A model generated the notes under the pieces. That model was given only the letters and a program-made list of their open reading frames with translations, made no database searches and was not told the DNA's origin. Positions 50,301 to 59,300 of a stretch of 64,000 nt of DNA are shown one piece after another. A program made the translations under genes and the position numbers. Each line of letters starts with the position of its first letter. The first letter of the stretch is position 1. The stretch covers positions 124,001-188,000 of the forward strand of contig MBPM02000098.1 of the NCBI GenBank assembly GCA_001695595.3, in the 5' to 3' direction. This DNA comes from Plasmopara viticola (taxonomy: Eukaryota; Oomycota; Peronosporomycetes; Peronosporales; Peronosporaceae).

Positions 50301-53300
50301 TGTTAGTAAAGGGTGGTTTGACGAGCGACGCGTCTGGTGTCGGTGGCAAAGTGTCCTTGTTTGGTGGCGTCGGCGGTAGTACGGGTACCGGTGGTGCTTT
50401 TGAGCTGAGTGGAGGTGGCGGTGGAAGTACTGGCGGTGCGCTGTCTATGGGAAGCGGAAGTACTCCGAGTAGCACCAGTGGGTCTGTGCTGTTGACGTCC
50501 GGTGCGTTGGGCAGCTCGCCGACGCGACGAAAGCTAGTGGTGCTGTGACGATCGCGTCGGGTGCTGCGTCTTCAGGCTCGAGCGGCTCAATCACTTTAGC
50601 TACTGGCGTCTCAACAAGTGCTGGAGCTGGCGGCAGCATCTCGCTGTTCGTTGGTGATGGCGTAGTCGGTGCAGGTGGTGACGTTCAGATTAGAGCTGGT
50701 GCAACAGATGCTGTGAGCGATGCGGGTGGAATGATTGATATTGTGAGTGGTGCAGCTGTAGCCTCGAGTATTGGTAGTGGGCCGGTGTATCTGAGCTCAT
50801 CCAATGGTGGAGTATCGGGGGTTGTGACAATGGGTTCTGGAAGTAGCAGTACTGGTACAGCAGGTTTGGTGACTGTAGCTGGAGGTGACGGCAGCGGAGC
50901 CAGTGGCGTAGGCGGTGCTGTGTTAGTAAAGGGTGGTTTGACGAGCGACGCGTCTGGTGTCGGTGGCAAAGTGTCCTTGTTTGGTGGCGTCGGCGGTAGT
51001 ACGGGTACCGGTGGTGCTTTTGAGCTGAGTGGAGGTGGCGGTGGAAGTACTGGCGGTGCGCTGTCTATGGGAAGCGGAAGTACTCCGAGTAGCACCAGTG
51101 GGTCTGTGCTGTTGACGTCCGGTGCGTTGGGCAGCTCGCCGACGCGACGAAAGCTAGTGGTGCTGTGACGATCGCGTCGGGTGCTGCGTCTTCAGGCTCG
51201 AGCGGCTCAATCACTTTAGCTACTGGCGTCTCAACAAGTGCTGGAGCTGGCGGCAGCATCTCGCTGTTCGTTGGTGATGGCGTAGTCGGTGCAGGTGGTG
51301 ACGTTCAGATTAGAGCTGGTGCAACAGATGCTGTGAGCGATGCGGGTGGAATGATTGATATTGTGAGTGGTGCAGCTGTAGCCTCGAGTATTGGTAGTGG
51401 GCCGGTGTATCTGAGCTCATCCAATGGTGGAGTATCGGGGGTTGTGACAATGGGTTCTGGAAGTAGCAGTACTGGTACAGCAGGTTTGGTGACTGTAGCT
51501 GGAGGTGACGGCAGCGGAGCCAGTGGCGTAGGCGGTGCTGTGTTAGTAAAGGGTGGTTTGACGAGCGACGCGTCTGGTGTCGGTGGCAAAGTGTCCTTGT
51601 TTGGTGGCGTCGGCGGTAGTACGGGTACCGGTGGTGCTTTTGAGCTGAGTGGAGGTGGCGGTGGAAGTACTGGCGGTGCGCTGTCTATGGGAAGCGGAAG
51701 TACTCCGAGTAGCACCAGTGGGTCTGTGCTGTTGACGTCCGGTGCGTTGGGCAGCTCGCCGACAGCGACGAAAGCTAGTGGTGCTGTGACGATCGCGTCG
51801 GGTGCTGCGTCTTCAGGCTCGAGCGGCTCAATCACTTTAGCTACTGGCGTCTCAACAAGTGCTGGAGCTGGCGGCAGCATCTCGCTGTTCGTTGGTGATG
51901 GCGTAGTCGGTGCAGGTGGTGACGTTCAGATTAGAGCTGGTGCAACAGATGCTGTGAGCGATGCGGGTGGAATGATTGATATTGTGAGTGGTGCAGCTGT
52001 AGCCTCGAGTATTGGTAGTGGGCCGGTGTATCTGAGCTCATCCAATGGTGGAGTATCGGGGGTTGTGACAATGGGTTCTGGAAGTAGCAGTACTGGTACA
52101 GCAGGTTTGGTGACTGTAGCTGGAGGTGACGGCAGCGGAGCCAGTGGCGTAGGCGGTGCTGTGTTAGTAAAGGGTGGTTTGACGAGCGACGCGTCTGGTG
52201 TCGGTGGCAAAGTGTCCTTGTTTGGTGGCGTCGGCGGTAGTACGGGTACCGGTGGTGCTTTTGAGCTGAGTGGAGGTGGCGGTGGAAGTACTGGCGGTGC
52301 GCTGTCTATGGGAAGCGGAAGTACTCCGAGTAGCACCAGTGGGTCTGTGCTGTTGACGTCCGGTGCGTTGGGCAGCTCGCCGACAGCGACGAAAGCTAGT
52401 GGTGCTGTGACGATCGCGTCGGGTGCTGCGTCTTCAGGCTCGAGCGGCTCAATCACTTTAGCTACTGGCGTCTCAACAAGTGCTGGAGCTGGCGGCAGCA
52501 TCTCGCTGTTCGTTGGTGATGGCGTAGTCGGTGCAGGTGGTGACGTTCAGATTAGAGCTGGTGCAACAGATGCTGTGAGCGATGCGGGTGGAATGATTGA
52601 TATTGTGAGTGGTGCAGCTGTAGCCTCGAGTATTGGTAGTGGGCCGGTGTATCTGAGCTCATCCAATGGTGGAGTATCGGGGGTTGTGACAATGGGTTCT
52701 GGAAGTAGCAGTACTGGTACAGCAGGTTTGGTGACTGTAGCTGGAGGTGACGGCAGCGGAGCCAGTGGCGTAGGCGGTGCTGTGTTAGTAAAGGGTGGTT
52801 TGACGAGCGACGCGTCTGGTGTCGGTGGCAAAGTGTCCTTGTTTGGTGGCGTCGGCGGTAGTACGGGTACCGGTGGTGCTTTTGAGCTGAGTGGAGGTGG
52901 CGGTGGAAGTACTGGCGGTGCGCTGTCTATGGGAAGCGGAAGTACTCCGAGTAGCACCAGTGGGTCTGTGCTGTTGACGTCCGGTGCGTTGGGCAGCTCG
53001 CCGACGGCGACGAAAGCTAGTGGTGCTGTGACGATCGCGTCGGGTGCTGCGTCTTCAGGCTCGAGCGGCTCAATCACTTTAGCTACTGGCGTCTCAACAA
53101 GTGCTGGAGCTGGCGGCAGCATCTCGCTGTTCGTTGGTGATGGCGTAGTCGGTGCAGGTGGTGACGTTCAGATTAGAGCTGGTGCAACAGATGCTGTGAG
53201 CGATGCGGGTGGAATGATTGATATTGTGAGTGGTGCAGCTGTAGCCTCGAGTATTGGTAGTGGGCCGGTGTATCTGAGCTCATCCAATGGTGGAGTATCG

Positions 53301-56300
53301 GGGGTTGTGACAATGGGTTCTGGAAGTAGCAGTACTGGTACAGCAGGTTTGGTGACTGTAGCTGGAGGTGACGGCAGCGGAGCCAGTGGCGTAGGCGGTG
53401 CTGTGTTAGTAAAGGGTGGTTTGACGAGCGACGCGTCTGGTGTCGGTGGCAAAGTGTCCTTGTTTGGTGGCGTCGGCGGTAGTACGGGTACCGGTGGTGC
53501 TTTTGAGCTGAGTGGAGGTGGCGGTGGAAGTACTGGCGGTGCGCTGTCTATGGGAAGCGGAAGTACTCCGAGTAGCACCAGTGGGTCTGTGCTGTTGACG
53601 TCCGGTGCGTTGGGCAGCTCGCCGACGCGACGAAAGCTAGTGGTGCTGTGACGATCGCGTCGGGTGCTGCGTCTTCAGGCTCGAGCGGCTCAATCACTTT
53701 AGCTACTGGCGTCTCAACAAGTGCTGGAGCTGGCGGCAGCATCTCGCTGTTCGTTGGTGATGGCGTAGTCGGTGCAGGTGGTGACGTTCAGATTAGAGCT
53801 GGTGCAACAGATGCTGTGAGCGATGCGGGTGGAATGATTGATATTGTGAGTGGTGCAGCTGTAGCCTCGAGTATTGGTAGTGGGCCGGTGTATCTGAGCT
53901 CATCCAATGGTGGAGTATCGGGGGTTGTGACAATGGGTTCTGGAAGTAGCAGTACTGGTACAGCAGGTTTGGTGACTGTAGCTGGAGGTGACGGCAGCGG
54001 AGCCAGTGGCGTAGGCGGTGCTGTGTTAGTAAAGGTGGTTTGACGAGCGACGCGTCTGGTGTCGGTGGCAAAGTGTCCTTGTTTGGTGGCGTCGGCGGTA
54101 GTACGGGTACCGGTGGTGCTTTTGAGCTGAGTGGAGGTGGCGGTGGAAGTACTGGCGGTGCGCTGTCTATGGGAAGCGGAAGTACTCCGAGTAGCACCAG
54201 TGGGTCTGTGCTGTTGACGTCCGGTGCGTTGGGCAGCTCGCCGACAGCGACGAAAGCTAGTGGTGCTGTGACGATCGCGTCGGGTGCTGCGTCTTCAGGC
54301 TCGAGCGGCTCAATCACTTTAGCTACTGGCGTCTCAACAAGTGCTGGAGCTGGCGGCAGCATCTCGCTGTTCGTTGGTGATGGCGTAGTCGGTGCAGGTG
54401 GTGACGTTCAGATTAGAGCTGGTGCAACAGATGCTGTGAGCGATGCGGGTGGAATGATTGATATTGTGAGTGGTGCAGCTGTAGCCTCGAGTATTGGTAG
54501 TGGGCCGGTGTATCTGAGCTCATCCAATGGTGGAGTATCGGGGGTTGTGACAATGGGTTCTGGAAGTAGCAGTACTGGTACAGCAGGTTTGGTGACTGTA
54601 GCTGGAGGTGACGGCAGCGGAGCCAGTGGCGTAGGCGGTGCTGTGTTAGTAAAGGGTGGTTTGACGAGCGACGCGTCTGGTGTCGGTGGCAAAGTGTCCT
54701 TGTTTGGTGGCGTCGGCGGTAGTACGGGTACCGGTGGTGCTTTTGAGCTGAGTGGAGGTGGCGGTGGAAGTACTGGCGGTGCGCTGTCTATGGGAAGCGG
54801 AAGTACTCCGAGTAGCACCAGTGGGTCTGTGCTGTTGACGTCCGGTGCGTTGGGCAGCTCGCCGACAGCGACGAAAGCTAGTGGTGCTGTGACGATCGCG
54901 TCGGGTGCTGCGTCTTCAGGCTCGAGCGGCTCAATCACTTTAGCTACTGGCGTCTCAACAAGTGCTGGAGCTGGCGGCAGCATCTCGCTGTTCGTTGGTG
55001 ATGGCGTAGTCGGTGCAGGTGGTGACGTTCAGATTAGAGCTGGTGCAACAGATGCTGTGAGCGATGCGGGTGGAATGATTGATATTGTGAGTGGTGCAGC
55101 TGTAGCCTCGAGTATTGGTAGTGGGCCGGTGTATCTGAGCTCATCCAATGGTGGAGTATCGGGGTTGTGACAATGGGTTCTGGAAGTAGCAGTACTGGTA
55201 CAGCAGGTTTGGTGACTGTAGCTGGAGGTGACGGCAGCGGAGCCAGTGGCGTAGGCGGTGCTGTGTTAGTAAAGGGTGGTTTGACGAGCGACGCGTCTGG
55301 TGTCGGTGGCAAAGTGTCCTTGTTTGGTGGCGTCGGCGGTAGTACGGGTACCGGTGGTGCTTTTGAGCTGAGTGGAGGTGGCGGTGGAAGTACTGGCGGT
55401 GCGCTGTCTATGGGAAGCGGAAGTACTCCGAGTAGCACCAGTGGGTCTGTGCTGTTGACGTCCGGTGCGTTGGGCAGCTCGCCGACAGCGACGAAAGCTA
55501 GTGGTGCTGTGACGATCGCGTCGGGTGCTGCGTCTTCAGGCTCGAGCGGCTCAATCACTTTAGCTACTGGCGTCTCAACAAGTGCTGGAGCTGGCGGCAG
55601 CATCTCGCTGTTCGTTGGTGATGGCGTAGTCGGTGCAGGTGGTGACGTTCAGATTAGAGCTGGTGCAACAGATGCTGTGAGCGATGCGGGTGGAATGATT
55701 GATATTGTGAGTGGTGCAGCTGTAGCCTCGAGTATTGGTAGTGGGCCGGTGTATCTGAGCTCATCCAATGGTGGAGTATCGGGGGTTGTGACAATGGGTT
55801 CTGGAAGTAGCAGTACTGGTACAGCAGGTTTGGTGACTGTAGCTGGAGGTGACGGCAGCGGAGCCAGTGGCGTAGGCGGTGCTGTGTTAGTAAAGGTGGT
55901 TTGACGAGCGACGCGTCTGGTGTCGGTGGCAAAGTGTCCTTGTTTGGTGGCGTCGGCGGTAGTACGGGTACCGGTGGTGCTTTTGAGCTGAGTGGAGGTG
56001 GCGGTGGAAGTACTGGCGGTGCGCTGTCTATGGGAAGCGGAAGTACTCCGAGTAGCACCAGTGGGTCTGTGCTGTTGACGTCCGGTGCGTTGGGCAGCTC
56101 GCCGACAGCGACGAAAGCTAGTGGTGCTGTGACGATCGCGTCGGGTGCTGCGTCTTCAGGCTCGAGCGGCTCAATCACTTTAGCTACTGGCGTCTCAACA
56201 AGTGCTGGAGCTGGCGGCAGCATCTCGCTGTTCGTTGGTGATGGCGTAGTCGGTGCAGGTGGTGACGTTCAGATTAGAGCTGGTGCAACAGATGCTGTGA

Positions 56301-59300
56301 GCGATGCGGGTGGAATGATTGATATTGTGAGTGGTGCAGCTGTAGCCTCGAGTATTGGTAGTGGGCCGGTGTATCTGAGCTCATCCAATGGTGGAGTATC
56401 GGGGTTGTGACAATGGGTTCTGGAAGTAGCAGTACTGGTACAGCAGGTTTGGTGACTGTAGCTGGAGGTGACGGCAGCGGAGCCAGTGGCGTAGGCGGTG
56501 CTGTGTTAGTAAAGGGTGGTTTGACGAGCGACGCGTCTGGTGTCGGTGGCAAAGTGTCCTTGTTTGGTGGCGTCGGCGGTAGTACGGGTACCGGTGGTGC
56601 TTTTGAGCTGAGTGGAGGTGGCGGTGGAAGTACTGGCGGTGCGCTGTCTATGGGAAGCGGAAGTACTCCGAGTAGCACCAGTGGGTCTGTGCTGTTGACG
56701 TCCGGTGCGTTGGGCAGCTCGCCGACAGCGACGAAAACTAGTGGTGCTGTGACGATCGCGTCGGGTGCTGCGTCTTCAGGCTCGAGCGGCTCAATCACTT
56801 TAGCTACTGGCGTCTCAACAAGTGCTGGAGCTGGCGGCAGCATCTCGCTGTTCGTTGGTGATGGCGTAGTCGGTGCAGGTGGTGACGTTCAGATTAGAGC
56901 TGGTGCAACAGATGCTGTGAGCGATGCGGGTGGAATGATTGATATCGTGAGTGGTGCAGCTGTAGCCTCGAGTATTGGTAGTGGGCCGGTGTATCTGAGC
57001 TCATCCAATGGTGGAGTATCGGGGGTTGTGACAATGGGTTCTGGAAGTAGCAGTACTGGTACAGCAGGTTTGGTGACTGTAGCTGGAGGTGACGGCAGCG
57101 GAGCCAGTGGCGTAGGCGGTGCTGTGTTAGTAAAGGGTGGTTTGACGAGCGACGCGTCTGGTGTCGGTGGCAAAGTGTCCTTGTTTGGTGGCGTCGGCGG
57201 TAGTACGGGTACCGGTGGTGCTTTTGAGCTGAGTGGAGGTGGCGGTGGAAGTACTGGCGGTGCGCTGTCTATGGGAAGCGGAAGTACTCCGAGTAGCACC
57301 AGTGGGTCTGTGCTGTTGACGTCCGGTGCGTTGGGCAGCTCGCCGACGGCGACGAAAGCTAGTGGTGCTGTGACGATCGCGTCGGGTGCTGCGTCTTCAG
57401 GCTCGAGCGGCTCAATCACTTTAGCTACTGGCGTCTCAACAAGTGCTGGAGCTGGCGGCAGCATCTCGCTGTTCGTTGGTGATGGCGTAGTCGGTGCAGG
57501 TGGTGACGTTCAGATTAGAGCTGGTGCAACAGATGCTGTGAGCGATGCGGGTGGAATGATTGATATTGTGAGTGGTGCAGCTGTAGCCTCGAGTATTGGT
57601 AGTGGGCCGGTGTATCTGAGCTCATCCAATGGTGGAGTATCGGGAGTTGTGACAATGGGATCTGGAAGTAGCAGTACTGGTACAGCAGGTTTGGTGACTG
57701 TAGCTGGAGGTGACGGCAGCGGAGCCAGTGGCGTAGGCGGCGCTGTGTTAGTAAAGGGTGGTTTGACGAGCGACGCGTCTGGTGTCGGTGGCAAAGTGTC
57801 CTTGTTTGGTGGCGTCGGCGGTAGTACGGGTACCGGTGGTGCTTTTGAGCTGAGTGGAGGTGGCGGTGGAAGTACTGGCGGTGCGCTGTCTATGGGAAGC
57901 GGAAGTACTCCGAGTAGCACCAGTGGGTCTGTGCTGTTGACGTCCGGTGCGTTGGGCAGCTCGCCGACAGCGACGAAAGCTAGTGGTGCTGTGACGATCG
58001 CGTCGGGTGCTGCGTCTTCAGGCTCGAGCGGCTCAATCACTTTAGCTACTGGCGTCTCAACAAGTGCTGGAGCTGGCGGCAGCATCTCGCTGTTCGTTGG
58101 TGATGGCGTAGTCGGTGCAGGTGGTGACGTTCAGATTAGAGCTGGTGCAACAGATGCTGTGAGCGATGCGGGTGGAATGATTGATATTGTGAGTGGTGCA
58201 GCTGTAGCCTCGAGTATTGGTAGTGGGCCGGTGTATCTGAGCTCATCCAATGGTGGAGTATCGGGGGTTGTGACAATGGGTTCTGGAAGTAGCAGTACTG
58301 GTACAGCAGGTTTGGTGACTGTAGCTGGAGGTGACGGCAGCGGAGCCAGTGGCGTAGGCGGTGCTGTGTTAGTAAAGGGTGGTTTGACGAGCGACGCGTC
58401 TGGTGTCGGTGGCAAAGTGTCCTTGTTTGGTGGCGTCGGCGGTAGTACGGGTACCGGTGGTGCTTTTGAGCTGAGTGGAGGTGGCGGTGGAAGTACTGGC
58501 GGTGCGCTGTCTATGGGAAGCGGAAGTACTCCGAGTAGCACCAGTGGGTCTGTGCTGTTGACGTCCGGTGCGTTGGGCAGCTCGCCGACAGCGACGAAAG
58601 CTAGTGGTGCTGTGACGATCGCGTCGGGTGCTGCGTCTTCAGGCTCGAGCGGATCAATCACTCTAGCTACTGGCGTCTCAACAAGTGCTGGAGCTGGCGG
58701 CAGCATCTCGCTGTTTGTTGGTGATGGCGTAGCCGGTGCAGGTGGTGACGTAAGTATTTTAGCAGGATTGACTACTGCTACCAGTAGTGCTGGCGGCAGT
58801 GTTTTAATTGCAGCTGGTGATGTTTCGAGCAGCAATGGTGGCTCTGGTGGAATGATTGACGTCATAAGTGGGACCTCGACTGGTACAGGCAGTAACAGCG
58901 GCCCTGTCTACTTGCGTTCCGCTTCAAATGGCGCATCTGGTTTGGTGACTATAAGCTCTGGTGTCAGTAGTGCAGGGGTATCAGGTGACATTACAGTTGC
59001 CTCTGGAGCTAGTACTGGTGGTGCTAGTGGCCTGGTAACTCTGGCTGGCGGAACTGGTGTTGGAGTTGGCGGAGTTGGCGGCCCAATTGTAATTTCAGGC
59101 GGCTCAACGGCCGATGCTTTTGGTGTTGGTGGCGAAGTGTCCATGTCTGGCGGTGCTAGCGCTGTAGGCGGTACTTTAAAGCTAATTGGCGGAGCTGGAG
59201 AGAATTCAGGGGGCTCACTGTTTGTAGGTAGTGGAACAGCAACCAGTGGTAGTAGCGGCTCTATGTTGCTGACCACGGGGTCGCCGAGTAATGTTTTTGC

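Noticed and set aside
43620..56410. The array as a cluster of separate small genes
   Set aside because: The fragments overlap by four bases at one-base deletions, begin at non-ATG or internal codons, and lack signal peptides, promoters and terminators. One continuous frame explains all of them.
45340..56410. Programmed ribosomal frameshifting to bypass the breaks
   Set aside because: The contexts differ, equivalent sites in neighbouring units are intact, and twelve successive shifts would give almost no full-length product.
42262..58748. CRISPR-like or satellite array
   Set aside because: Units are 621 bases, abut without spacers and keep a coding frame; this is a coding minisatellite.
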